DNA of 41,000 bases from assembly GCF_963678635.1 (NCBI RefSeq), contig NW_026971396.1:1-41000 (forward strand). The letters are read 5' to 3'. This DNA comes from Symsagittifera roscoffensis. Lineage: Eukaryota > Xenacoelomorpha > Acoela > Convolutidae. Below the pieces are notes generated by a model. It was not told the origin of the DNA. It did not search any database and was given only the letters and a program-made list of their open reading frames with translations. The position numbers and the translations under genes are program-made. Positions 9,958 through 21,510 of this stretch are shown piece after piece; position 1 is the stretch's first letter, and each line of letters begins with the position of its first letter.

Positions 9958-11692
9958 CTAATTATCGGGGAAGAGGCCATGGGGGAAGATATCGTGTATT
10001 GAATCTGATGTGGTTAGTAATTTTGCTAATATGCGAATGATCTTTTTAGTTTCGAGTAGTGGCCAAAGCACTTCAAGTGCTTTTATGGTGTTTAGTTCTT
10101 CAGTGCCAATAGAAAACTGGTGATTGATGTGCTGGGTGAGGTTCAAAAGCTTGTGATTAAATTTAAAATTGTGAATGAATTCTAATATTGGGATTTCTAT
10201 AGGTTGAATATAGTCATGCGGGACAATGAGGCGTCGGGATTCTTCTACTTTAAAGGTCTTGTTGAGTGGACAAAATATATAAATTTGGGTGATTGGGACG
10301 TAATTTCTGAGGATGCCTTCTTGAAGTTAGTATTTTTAATACAGTAGATGAAATTTAAGAAAAAAAGGTGAAGTGTACTTTGAATTAATAAACTGAAAAC
10401 GATGGTGATGGTGTGTAAATTAAAATGTTTTTGAATGAATCTTTAATATGTGTAAGTATGCGTTAGTTTAGTTTTTAACATGATGTCGTGTGAACAGTGC
10501 CGATCTCGTCCTTTTGGAGTGAGGAAGTGAAAGGTTAGTGAAAAAATTTCAAATTAATCGTAAAATGATTCATAAGCTTGAAAGTAAAATGATGAGTTTA
10601 AAGATGTAGGGTAATTGGATGAAAAACATTTCGGTTAGTTGTGGGTTAGCGAACTTATCTTTGTCGAGAAATTGATCTTGGTTAGGTCTGATGATGTTGT
10701 GATCATAGTATTCAATAGAATAATCATAAGCTCGGTGGGCAGTGAAAATTTTTAAAAGTTTTTTATATCCTACATGCGTAAATTGTCTAGGTGTTAGTGC
10801 TGTGGTCAGTCTAAAAGGTCAAGTTTACTTTTTTCTACTTCGTGAGGTGGTTATTTAGTGGTACACAAAGTGGATTTGAGAAATAAAAAAATGATGTCCA
10901 GTGAAGTTTGTGGATTTGTACATGCTCATCGACATAGTGGGGTTGTTCAGTGTGAGGGTTGGAATGGCCAATGGTATATTGGGGGAAGAGGGGTAGGGAA
11001 TTTTGGAGAAAGTCGGGAGTATTAGTGCGGTCAGTATGATTTACATAATCGCGGGCTGTTCTGGGTTTGGAGGGAAATGGGTGGTTAGGAAATTTTCTTT
11101 TGAATGTTCTATATGCAAAGTTAGTTGTGGATGATGAATGGGTTGATGTTGAGGGTTGAGCTAAAGAAGGGGTATAATCTGAAGAGAGTGTAGGAGTTGG
11201 TGGATTTGATGAAGTTATATTTGATGATAATTGGTGAATGGTTAAGGGTGTGAGGGTGTTGTATTTGTTGCTGTAGTGTTATTAGATTTTTTAGTTCTTG
11301 TGAGATTTGCGTGGTTTCTGGGGAATTATTGTTGGAACGGTCATTGGTAAAGGGAGATTATGTCGGGGTTGCTTGGGAATCATGAGAAATGGTACAGGGG
11401 GAATCATTTGTGGATTGGGAGTGAATGGGTCGAAAGGGGGGTTGAGAAAATGTTGATGAGCTGGGTTCGGATTTTGCAAGTTCGTCTGGGGTTTCGATGT
11501 CTGAGTTACTAAATTGAGAAATTGTGTTAAAAACGGTGATGTCTGAATTAGTGTCAAAATCCATGCCGGGTATCTGTTAACATGGGGTGATATAGGTGGC
11601 GGGAAATCAAAAAGTGGGATGATGGGAATTGGCTTTTGGAGGTTGGCTGGATGGGAAATGGAACGGTGAAGGGATCCAACTTGTCGGCTCAT
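9958..11692 (-). pseudogene. Unrecognised post-env reading frame ("ORF X"), broken
   Basis: The ATG is at 11692 on the - strand. Coding character continues to a TAG at 9958-9960 through several frame changes. Segments in order are a Pro-rich N-terminus, an acidic Ser/Thr stretch (NSDITVFNTISQFSNSD), a Gln-rich helix-like stretch (ISQELKNLITLQQQ), an Arg/Pro segment (RTARDYVNHTDRTN), a mixed globular part (LTPRQFTHVGYKKLLKIF) and a C-terminal part with aromatic and helical character (IKALEVLWPLLETKK). Known gypsy elements rarely carry a gene downstream of env, and I recognise no family. The overlap of two readable frames at 11358-11564 comes from a G-tract length difference versus unit 1. There are several frameshifts and stops. 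It may encode an accessory protein. Confidence 0.5.
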
Positions 11693-11919
11693 CGTGGGCT
11701 AAAAAAATGATTGTTCTGAGATTGAAAATTTGTGGTATGTGGTTGTTCGATTAGTTGTTCCTATGTATTGTCATTTTGGACTTTGTATATGATTTGGTCT
11801 TGAATTTGCGATGTTTACTAGTGCTAAGTTTCTGAAGTTTCGTGGTACTAGTGATAGTGGATGGTTACGATTTAAACTTGATAGTTGTGGTGCTGTAGGT
11901 AATGTGTTTTGTTATTCTG

Positions 11920-14149
11920 TTATTCGTCATATGTGTTTGGTGTAGTTGATAATTTTGTTTTGTATTCATTTATTTGTGCATCTAAAAGTATTTTGTTTAT
12001 AGATGTGGAAAGTATTCCGAAAAATCCTGCAAAAAGTATGCGTGCTACGATTGCTTGTCTTTTTACTTGTGTGTGGATTGCGCATGTGTTATAAATTCCT
12101 TTTAATAAAGAAAAAATAATTCCATTAAAATTAAACATTGCGTATAATAGAGTCAGTCTTTCTAAGATGTAATATGGCCATCCTAGAAAGGCTAAAAATT
12201 CGTTTTTGAAATTTACAAAACTAAAAATATTGATTGCTGATATATCTTATGGTTGATATTTTTCGCGGTTTAGATAAAAATAATCTTTTATATCTTTAAA
12301 ATATCCGCTGTAATCTTGTGCATAAATGTCTGAAAATTCGTTGTTTCTGCAAGTTTATGTAAGTTTTGATCTATTGAGTGTCGTTGTATAGTGTCCATTT
12401 TTGTAAGAAGTTCTTGAAATTGTTGTGTACGCATGTGGTGTTGTATGTCGGATTTAGAATAGATGCCAATCGATTGTAAATCGATATTTGGGTTTCGGGC
12501 TATAGCTCTAACGCTTTCGGGTGAAAACTTTTTTAGTGGTGGCATTAATGTTGGATATGGTGTGAGTAGATAGTATTTATCTTCATCGGGATTTAATTGT
12601 TCGACATTGTGGCTATTTTCTGATTCACATGGTACTGCTGTATCCCATAAACATGTTCTTCTTGAAAGTGTATCAACAAAATATACTTTCTTTTAGTAAA
12701 ATATTGGGATTCTTTTGTAACATCGTTTATCTTCAAAAACGTATAAAGGAGATACAAATGTAATACCATAAAGTTTTCTTCATAATCAATGAAATTTGAT
12801 CTATTTGCGGATGATAAATATCCATCATAAGGTATGTTTAGAACTGCTAGTGCTAGTGACTGTAGAGTTTGTGTTCTTTCAAATTCACATAGTTGATGTA
12901 CTGTTTCTAATTCTGAAAGTGACATTTCTTGAAAAATTCTGCTTATTGTGTAATTTAATTTCATATCTAAATGTATATCATAGTGAATTGCGCCAAAATG
13001 TGTGCTGTTCATAAGTGCCAGTTCTTGTAATCGTGTACTTTCTTTGTCTTGTGGTTTTAATTTTCCACCGATTCGTCCTGCGTTCTTCTGAAATTTTACT
13101 GAAACGTAGAGATTTTCGTCAGTAAATGAGCAAGATGTGGCTATCGTGCTTACGATTAAATGTCCTGTATTCATGTCGAAACCATTTTCGTATTCGACAA
13201 GAAATTCTGAATACTGTGTTTTGTAAATTCGCTTGTTGTATTTACATGCAAGTTCTGTTTCTGGGTATACTTGAAATCGTATTAAATTTTTTTCTATATT
13301 GTGGATGTTTCTAAATTTATGGTTTGTAGTTCTGATTTGGTCAGGGTTTACATTTTCATATGGAATTGATTCGATAAAACTTTTTTGGTGAAATTTAATC
13401 ATTCTACCGTGTATTTTTGCTAATTGGAATGTTGTACAAGTGTCTTCGGGAAACCATACAATGATTGCTTGTGTGCGTGTTGTAGGATCGCAATATCCTT
13501 GGTCATTTTTGCAAGGGAGTTTATATCCTTGGTAAAGAATTGTATCGTCTTTTAAGTCGCGTGTAAGTTGTACATTTTCGAGTTGTAGTTTCCAATCAAA
13601 AAACATTATCTCTTGGTATCCTTTATTTTTTGTGTCTGCTTTGCAATTTGAGGAATTATTTATTCCTATGTGTGGTATCCAATGTTTATCATGAATATCA
13701 TCTGTTAATATTCCGAGTGATCCATAGAAGGGGAATTTTGTATCTAGTCTTATGTGACTTTGGTGTTTTTCAAGTTCTGCTTGATGTGCTACATCTGGGA
13801 AAACATGAAAATTTACAAGTTTTCTAATTGTGCCTTCGTTTGGTATTAAGTTTAGTCGTTTTAGTTCGTATTTACTGTCTTGAGGGCTGAGATGTAGTAA
13901 TTTTTCGATATTACTTTGGTAGAAAGATTCGTGGTCCAATCTATTTTTATTTCCGTTTGAAACTTGTGAACATTGTACTTTCTTTTCGGAAAATGTTGCT
14001 CTAAATTTGTATCCTGTTTGTGTTGTTGCTCGGGCTTTTGAGTATAGTGTAGCTATTACATTTGTTGTTTGTATAGCTTGTGGTTCGGATTCACATTGTG
14101 TGACTTGATTTATAGCATATTTGTGTAGTGTTTTTTTGTTCGTTTTTTT
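11920..14149 (-). pseudogene. env: Envelope-like glycoprotein region
   Basis: The position downstream of integrase fits an env gene. On the - strand a frame is open for about 518 codons from 14149 to the stop at 12593, far longer than anything else in the element. Upstream it breaks at an A-rich tract near 14135-14150. Near 12650 the readable frame shifts (PYPTLMPPLKKFSPES follows in another frame, to about 12288). A third segment (12250-11920) carries hydrophobic stretches (IIFSLLKGIY, ARILFAGFFGIL) and a polar tail, as expected for a membrane anchor. It is Cys-containing with scattered N-X-S/T sites (for example NRSNF, LNYTIS). A helix-like block around LCEFERTQTLQSLALAV recalls a membrane-fusion-type env seen in some invertebrate gypsy elements; that is from memory and not verified. 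Breaks at both ends make it non-functional as it stands. Confidence 0.6.
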
Positions 14150-16700
14150 TCACAGTCGTGGTGTGTTACTAATAAATCTTGAGGTTATGTGCCAGGAGAG
14201 GGATTTTGACTTGGTTCGGAAAAAATGAGAAAAAGAAGGTGTTGAAATGTGAATATCTTTAGAATATACATGTGTATGACAATCCTGAGTATGGGTTATA
14301 AAAGGTTATGTATCCGATTGTCTTTTTTGTATATCTGTTGTATTTATATATTATTTCTGTTGTTATAAATGGGGGAGGTAAAGATTGAGCTGTAATATTT
14401 GGAGGGTCTAATAAAAATGGGTGTTGAACAATGTTTTTTAACCTTACTGTAAGTTCGAATTTTAGTTTGAGACTGCTTTTATTGTAGTTTTTGGATATTA
14501 TGTTCTTGTATGTCTTTGTGAATATCGTGTCGATACTGTAATCTGTTTAATGCCCAGTTGTGTAATCTATTCTTTTCTTGATGTTGACCAAGTAATGGTG
14601 GGGGTGCTACGAATGTATTCCAATCTAATCGTAGTGGTCTATTTTGAGATGATTATTCTTGATATCGTGAATCAAGATTGGTAGGAAAATTTAGGGGAAA
14701 AGTTGATGGTGATAATTGACCTAAAGAAGTGTTGAAGGAAGGGAAAGTGTTTCGCGTATTGTAGATAGTGTTGTATCGAATGAAACGTCAACTGGGTTGT
14801 TTACTGAAATGGGTTCGCTGTGAGGGTATTTGTTAGTCACCCAATATGGAGGGCGTTCTGTGGTTGTTGGGTTATTAAAAGGATTTTCTCTAAATTGTTC
14901 TCATGTGGGGGTTGAACCTAAGTATTCGGATGGAATATTTGAAGTGCTTCGTTGTGAAGCTGTTGGAGGTGTATCTGGTAGTGTGCTACTAGAAAGGTCC
15001 AAAGGACTTGATGTTGGTGATTGAGGTATGTTAAATTGAACTCTGGGAGTTTGAAAATTTCTATTTCGTCTTGGATGTATAGTTTGTCTATTTATTTCGA
15101 GTGTGTTCTGGTTTTGACTTATGTGTCTTACTCTGTTAAGATCTTGTTGTAGATGTAGATATATCCTATGTGTTGACTCGTATTGCGGCTCACCTAAAGG
15201 TGCTTAGTGGACAACTGGTTCTAATGGTTCAGATAATCGTGCGTGTCTTTCTTCAAAAGTACATGGATTTTCTTGAAAAGAAATGCGTGTACATGATTGG
15301 GGATTTTGGATACTTGTGGGTGTTGTTGGATTTTCTTGGGATGTTGTTGGTGGGGACTGGTGTAGATGTTGTTGATTAGCAATTGTGAAAAATTGTTTTG
15401 AGAGGAATTTTTCATAACGAAAAATTATGTTTGTTCCAATATTCTTCAATGAAAAGAAACAAGAGAATAGTAGCTAATGCGAATGTGATGATTGCCTTTT
15501 TTTTACATTTACATTTTGTCAGAATGAGTGATATTAAAAATGTGAGAAAAATACAAATAGTAGAAAAACATCTGTTCTACTGAATAGATTACGAAACATT
15601 TAAATAGCTATTGGATTATCGTACCTGAGGAGGTTATCAAGGGTTGTGAAAAGGGTATATATACTTCAAAGAGAGAACAAAAAATTTGAAAAAGGTTGCA
15701 AAAGATTATGAAAAGGATGAATAGGGTTTCTATGATATCAGTTAAAGATATTATAAAAAAAAATTAGAAGGTTTGAAAGTTTTGCAAAAAAGTTTGAAAA
15801 TATTTTTTTAAATTTAGTGACTGTTGTTGAAAGAAGCATTTAAGAAGTGATTTGATTTGTCGAATCTTTTTCAATTTTTTGGGGCTAAATTCGAGTGCGG
15901 TCGGATTATTTTTTGAGCTTGTGACAAGTGGGTTGGATTTCAAGGGTTGTTGAGGGGTTATTTTGAGGTGTCGGGCTGATCTTCTTAGTTTTGTTTTTAT
16001 TTACGGAATAATTGGGGGTGTCCAAGAAATATTCGTACTTTAGGCTAAAAGATCATGTGTTTTTTGTTCTTTAGGCTAAATTGCTTGGAGGGTTTTTGAG
16101 TGCTAAGTTGTTGAAAATATTGTGGATCTTTGTACTACTTGATAGGGGAGGGTTGTAATATTGAGATTATATTTGTTTTAGTTGTCAATTTGTAGCGGTT
16201 TGCTTATTTTTGACCTGAAGGTCTTGAAGTTATCGTTATAGTTATGCTTAGAGGTGAACATGTATCGGCTAATAAAGTCGTATCGCTATAAATAAAGTGG
16301 TTATTCGGGATGATTTCTATTGGCTGATTTTGAACTAGATCTATTCGACTGTTTTTCAGCATGTTATTTTGAAAATGTGTATTGTTCAAAAAAATTAAAA
16401 GAAGTTGATGGAAAATGAAAAGGAAATTTTTTTTTTAAATTCAACTTTCTTGAATACTTTAGAGTGTGGAATGAAGGTTCTATAGTTTTTCCGTGGCTAA
16501 CTTCTAAGCCGTGATGATTCTCTATGTTCAGATTTTTCTTTTTGATCTTGTGGTCGGATTTTTTTCGTCATTTTTCTATTTTTTCTTTCTTCATGAGATA
16601 TTTGTGTTTTTTGTCTAGGAGACGTTTGGTGAACGAATTTTTTTTATTGATCTGTTTTTGAACTCATTTGTTCATCAGTGTGGTGATTCAATTCCGTTTG
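14150..16700 (-). pseudogene. Linker frames between integrase and env (membrane and Pro/Ser/Thr-rich)
   Basis: This region is coding-like but broken. Around 16204-16389 a polar frame is open (IDLVQNQPIEIIPNNHF). Around 15400-15600 short hydrophobic segments occur (AIITFALATILLFLF, preceded by CKCKKK), looking like a membrane span with a basic flank. Around 14840-15450 the frames are rich in Pro, Ser, Thr, Gln and Arg (FNIPQSPTSSPLDLSSS). This may be the N-terminal part of the env precursor or a separate small membrane protein. I cannot decide which. Positions about 15600-16200 show nothing readable. Confidence 0.35.
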
Positions 16701-16752
16701 TGAATTGTTTTGAACAATTTTTAAACCTGTGAAAGAATATAATTGTGTTATT

Positions 16753-17102
16753 TCACGGAGTGCATATTCTTTTGGGTAATAGGGTAATAGGTTGTTTCGG
16801 TGTTGAAAAAATTCTTTTTATTTTTGTCAATACCTTGTATGTGACATCAGTGGGTTTCTCAATTATTTGGTATGGTCCTTTTCGGAGTGGTTGTAGTTTT
16901 TTAGAGATTACTTTTTGTGTTGTAAAATTGGGAATTAAAACAAATGTTACTATTTTTAAATCTGTTGCTGTTGTGAAGCGTGAATTAATTTGGGTATTTA
17001 TGTTTTGTCTTTGTAGCAATTTTTTTGTTATTTTTTGATGAATTTCATTGTGTGTTTCATCTCTATTTAAAATCCATTCGGTGTGTGTACCGGAAGCTAA
17101 AA
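16753..17102 (-). pseudogene. pol: Integrase C-terminal region with GPY/F module
   Basis: The - strand frame 16753-17019 contains a basic, Gln/Arg-rich start (QRQNINTQINSRF) and the motif PLRKGPYQIIEKPTDVTYKV. This is the GPY/F module found at the integrase C-terminus of many Ty3/gypsy elements and retroviruses. Downstream it becomes polar and loses frame. It follows the integrase core after a gap of about 80 bases containing a frame change. Confidence 0.75.
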
Positions 17103-18066
17103 TTATTTTTGTGGATGATGAAAGTGATCTTCATCATGGGTGTGTAGTGGCTGATTATAACAAATTGAATATTTGTTTGGTTGACAATAACCTTGTGCGT
17201 TTTTATGGGCGTTTGCTGTAAACATTATTGGTTCACGTGGATTTTGGTTAAATACCATTTCATATGGTGACATTCTTAGTGTTGTTGTGATATGTGAATT
17301 ATATGATAATGGAAATAATTTTACATCTGTTGACCATTCAGTATATTGGGTAACATTTCCATTAATGATACATCTGAGGCATTCTTGTATTGAACGGTTC
17401 ATACCTTCGACTAATCCATTTGTCCGAGGTGCATGAGATGTACGTGGTCTGTGTCTAAAATTATATAAGTGGTATAATGTGATTATTTCATCGTAGAGTG
17501 TTGTATATGCACAATAAGCATTACAATGGGGTACTGGGTTAAGTACTGCATAATGTGTAAATACATCAACAATTACCATTATATATGAGTTTCCTTCTGA
17601 GGATGGTGAAATTGGTCCTTTCGTGTCAAATGGTATTCTGTGATTAAAATGAAGACTTTGTCCTTTAAAATCTTGTTTTTCTGCGATTTGTTTTTGATTT
17701 GGATAGGGTTTTTTAATTGGCATATTATACAATCGTTGCATTATACTTTGATCCAAATTGGTGCATTGGGTGAATAAAAATTTTGTATAAAATTAGAATA
17801 TGTTTTTTTTCTGATCCGGAATGTCCTTTTGTATTTAAGGTGTGTGAAGTAATGAATGCTATCAACATCATACTTAAAGGTAGACATGGTACTGTAAAAT
17901 CAGGTGTTTGATATTCTAAAATGTCTGTGTTTTCGTTTATAGTGGTGTTATTGAAATTTCTGAAGTATCTAAGGAGTGTTTTGTTTCCTAAGGTTGCGGT
18001 ATCAGCTTTTTTTTGGTTTAGTTTAATATTTGTGACATAATTTGAGATGTCTGATGACGGGATCAA
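17103..18066 (-). pseudogene. pol: Integrase: zinc-binding and catalytic core, damaged
   Basis: The His pair of the zinc-binding domain is visible in SHTLNTKGHSGSEKK (frame 17725-18066), but the Cys pair is not. The core follows in frame 17103-17756. The first catalytic Asp is in IPFDTKGPISP (residue 44 of that frame) and the catalytic Glu in NGLVEGMNRS (residue 117). The segment that should carry the middle Asp (the usual TDNGxEF signature) is missing: TTLY runs straight into DEIITL. An in-frame deletion of about 25 residues fits the shortened 73-residue spacing. The protein cannot integrate DNA. Confidence 0.8.
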
Positions 18067-18962
18067 GGTTCTGGTATTTCTGTAATAATTCTAGTGTGAT
18101 TTTTTCTGTTGTTGGTAGAAAAATGTTTTCCATTTCAATTTTTGATAGGGGTATGGTGTCAAATGGGTCATGTAGGTTAAAAACTTGATTTATTGTGTAT
18201 TTTGAATCGTTTGGTAACGTTCCTAATAAATTTATTGGTTCTTTTAAGTGTTCTTTTTCTATTAAAGGGAATGGGTCCTTTTTATGTGGTTGTTGTTTAG
18301 TTCTTTTTTGTTGAGTTTTATTTTTGATCCAATGTGAATTTGGTATCGGCTTGAATGTAGATGTGCCTAATAAATCTTTTTCATAATGGTTGTTTTGACA
18401 ATCTAAATAGAGTAGAAAATGTTGTAGATGGTTAATTTGTGATTGTTCTATATCAGTTTTTACCGCATATTTACATTCTAATGGTGGTGAAGTTTCATCT
18501 TTAGCGAGATAGAAGTTCATATTTTGTGGTATTTCAACTGTTGTTTTTCTTGTTAATAGTTCAGGTGGTGTATTTTTACTAAAAGAGTCAGGTGGTGCAA
18601 GGTTTTTTCCTGCTGTTCATACTATGTGTAAGTTTGGAAAATTCATTAAAATTAGTTGAAATCTATAAACTCTATTATTTGGATTTGATTTTTGTGTAAA
18701 AAGAAATATGATAGGTTTGTGGATGTAAATAAAACTGTTGGATGTTTGGATCCAAGTATCAAAAATGCATATTCTGTTAAAGTATATATAATAGCTGTGC
18801 ATTCTCTCATAAGAGTGATTCAGTTTGTGTAAAAAGACGAGAGTTTGCTGATATAAGATTCATTTTATTTGTTCCATTGTGGGATTGTGATAAAGCTGCT
18901 CCGATGCCAAAATTTGAAGCATCGCACATTGCATAAAATGGTTGACTAGGATCTAGGATTGT
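18023..18962 (-). pseudogene. pol: RNase H domain and tether to integrase, broken
   Basis: The RNase H start is recognisable near 18890-18935 as FYAMCDASNFGIGAAL, with the first catalytic Asp in MCDAS. This is followed by a readable serine/asparagine stretch (NLISANSRLF). Frames then break repeatedly between 18600 and 18840. Frame 18023-18520 (LECKYAVKTDIEQSQINHLQHF and onward) matches the linker between RNase H and integrase. No complete set of RNase H catalytic residues can be read. Confidence 0.65.
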
Positions 18963-18975
18963 GTTTGAAATTTGT

Positions 18976-19966
18976 TCACTGTTTTTTTATTTCTTCAAAT
19001 CGTGTTTGATGTTCTGTTGTCCATTCAAAATTATTTTGTTGTCTAAGAATGTTATAGAATGGTCTTAAATACAATTGCATTTTATATACGTATTTACATA
19101 AGAAATTTAACATTCCAATTATTTTTTGAATTGCGTCAATTCGTGATTTCAGTGGGGTTATTGTGTCTTTTTCTATGAGTGTCCAAGAAGTTTTACTCGT
19201 GCTAAGAAAAAAATGTGATTTATCTGGGGCTCCTTTCATGTTTTCGTTCGATAAACATTGATGATATTTTTCTAGAACTATGAAAATTTCATTTTTTGTT
19301 TGTGATTGCATAAAGACATCGTCTAAGTTTGTGATTGCTTTTTTACTAAGTATGAGTGATCAAAAAATTTTACTCATGAAGGCTGAGAAAACTGCTGGTC
19401 CTATGGATATGCCATAGAACAATCTGTTGAATTCGTATTGTTGATTTCCAATAACAAATTGTGTTAATCGTCGTGATTGTTCATCTAGTGGCATTTGCTT
19501 GTATACACTATTCATGTCTGCGGTTGTGAAATATTTGCCGTTTATTTTTGTTAAAATTACTTGGATTGGTTCTATTGGCCATTTATATTTGGATTCATCA
19601 ATTAGTGAATTGAGGTATGTAGCGTCTAAAACCATTTTTAGTGATTCTCCTTTGGCGAGGATAATAAGAAGGTTAATAAAGGTTTCCTTTTGGTTGTTAT
19701 TCCGTATTTACTGGAGATATAATTTTGTATTGTTCTAGAATGTCAAATAATCTATTAACTTTGTCATGTAAGTGAATTGGTACTTTACTTGCTCTTTGTT
19801 TTATGAAATTTGCGTCAGGTTTCAAGGGTAATTGTAGTGGTGAACTTATTTTTCCAAAGTTAAATTTAGATATTGCATAAACTGTTGGATATCTTAAGAG
19901 TAAATCGGCTAATTTTTCAAATTCATTTTGTCTTAATTGAGAGTGTTGAAAATTGAACCTTGTCAA
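18976..19966 (-). pseudogene. pol: Reverse transcriptase, gypsy class, broken
   Basis: There are three open segments. Frame 19697-19966 holds the N-terminal part (PLQLPLKPDANFIKQRASKV). Frame 19360-19635 holds the palm motif KYFTTADMNSVYKQMPL (the first Asp in TTADM) and the RLFYGISIGPAVF strand. Frame 18976-19311 continues in the same frame after a TGA at 19360-19362. The YxDD box reads NLDD (ITNLDDVF, 19315-19335), so Tyr is replaced by Asn. ENMKGAPDKSHFFL and the thumb/connection region follow. A change of frame separates the first two segments near 19640-19700. The placement of RT and RNase H before integrase defines the Ty3/gypsy order. Confidence 0.85.
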
Positions 19967-20539
19967 GAATTTTTGTTGTTGTTCTGTATAGTGTGATATT
20001 TTGAATATTGGTTTAAAATAAGGTGTTTTTGTGAAATAAGTTGTGTTTTTTTTTTCATTGCTTATTATATTATTTATTGATAGTTATTCATCGAGGATTG
20101 TTGATTGACATATATCTAGTAGTTGTAATATATTATTTACTATTTATGCTATTTTTTTGTGGGGGAAGTTGTTGCATTAGTTTCACAATATCCTAGGAGT
20201 CCTAAAGGTAGGGTGATTTTGTCTGGTGAATTATTTTACACGTGTAGAGAGATATTATTGGAGTTTCAGTTTTCATGTATTTTATGGATGAAACTTTTTT
20301 TACTCTAAAAAATTTGTGAATTGGTCTAAATTCAAAGTCTGATTTATAGAGATGTTGTCTGTTTTGATTTTTGTCGTACTAGTGAACTTGTTTAGTTGGA
20401 AATTCGTAAACAAAACCTGAGAGTGGTTTAGGATGTTTTCTTTCTTTATTATAGATGGGGTAAATTTTTGAAAAGAATGTTGGTTGTCTGTTCATTCTTC
20501 GAAAAATGTTAATGCGATGTTTTGCATCCTTGTATATTT

Positions 20540-20900
20540 ATCTTTAAATTAATTTTACTATCTAAACTATTAATAGTTGGTATGTATTTTGTGATGAATG
20601 GAATTCCAATAGTATTGTTTTTTATATCTGTGATATGGAATATTTGTTTAAAAGGTTTATTGAGAAGTTTATTTTGTTCCACTGTTTTAGTAGGAACAAG
20701 GAAAAGTTGAATATTTCCATAATTTGTTAATGCTGAGCCTTGTGCTGTTGCTAGTCTACTGGTTGTTTTTACAGGTGTAAGTTTCGAATGTAGGGTTTTG
20801 ATTTCATTCTAAGTTGGAATATTTATGATATTTTATTCTACTCCATAGTCTATTAAAAAATCTATTTCAAGCTCTGGTGGTTGAAAATCTGCTTACTTTT
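20540..20900 (-). pseudogene. pro: Aspartic protease, active site altered
   Basis: On the - strand the sequence FLIDYGVE occupies the place of the retroviral-type active site (D-S/T-G), and is followed at once by a TAA (near 20836). Tyr in place of Ser/Thr would abolish catalysis. After the stop the frame continues with LATAQGSALTNYGNIQLF and GIPFITKYIPTIN, the usual downstream strands including a G-I-P segment. The position between gag and RT is as expected. About 19970-20540 is a decayed linker with several stops. Confidence 0.6.
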
Positions 20901-21118
20901 TGGACTTTCTGAAAGAAAGGGGATTGTCCAAATTTTTTCTTTTGGTTGTTATTTTGGTATATTCTGGTAAATGTAATTTGTACTAGAACATATTCTTGTT
21001 CTGTTTCAGGTTCGTTTGATGTCTTTACTTCAATTACTATTTTTTGTATTGGTATGTTATTACTTCTAGGTCTAGTTTGATAATCTAAAATTAATTCCAA
21101 GTGATTTTTTGCAAATAT

Positions 21119-21510
21119 GTGAATCAAAAGGTTGTTCGTATGTAACAGTTTCATAATCATTTTCAACTTTTATCATGTTGACTACAAGTGTGTTTTCTAT
21201 ATCACTTTCACTGTCTATTGGTTCACAATTAATGTGATTTAATTGTAATTCAGTAGTTTCTGTGTTATCAATACCAGGGGGGTCTGAATTTGTTTCGTCA
21301 GTTGTTTGTAGACATGTGAATGAAACGGTTGTTCGTGCCTAAGAGTTTCATAGTCATCTTGAACGTTTATCGTGTTGACTGAAACTGTATTTTCTGTATC
21401 GCTTTCTCTATCTGTAGATTCGCAATTGATGTGATTTAGTTGCAATTCAGTACTTTCTGTATTATCAATACCAGGGGGGTCTGAAATAGTTTCTTCAGTT
21501 GTTTGTACTT
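21119..21510 (-). repeat. Tandem duplication in the gag-protease linker
   Basis: Two copies of about 196 bp (about 21119-21312 and 21315-21510) each encode, on the - strand, DPPGIDNTE(S/T)TELQLNHINCE followed by an acidic Ser/Asp stretch and DDYET. Differences are scattered, so the duplication is not recent. The linker is acidic and looks disordered. Confidence 0.7.

Larger units (their letters stand above)
7376..12645. repeat. Tandem segmental duplication, unit 2
   Basis: This is the homologue of 2482-7375, continuous with the rest of the retroelement beyond 12645, so it is the original. The last shared bases are TACTGCTGTATCC; beyond them the two units differ. The duplicated tract includes outer flank, TSD and LTR, so the duplication happened after the element inserted. 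Confidence 0.85.
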
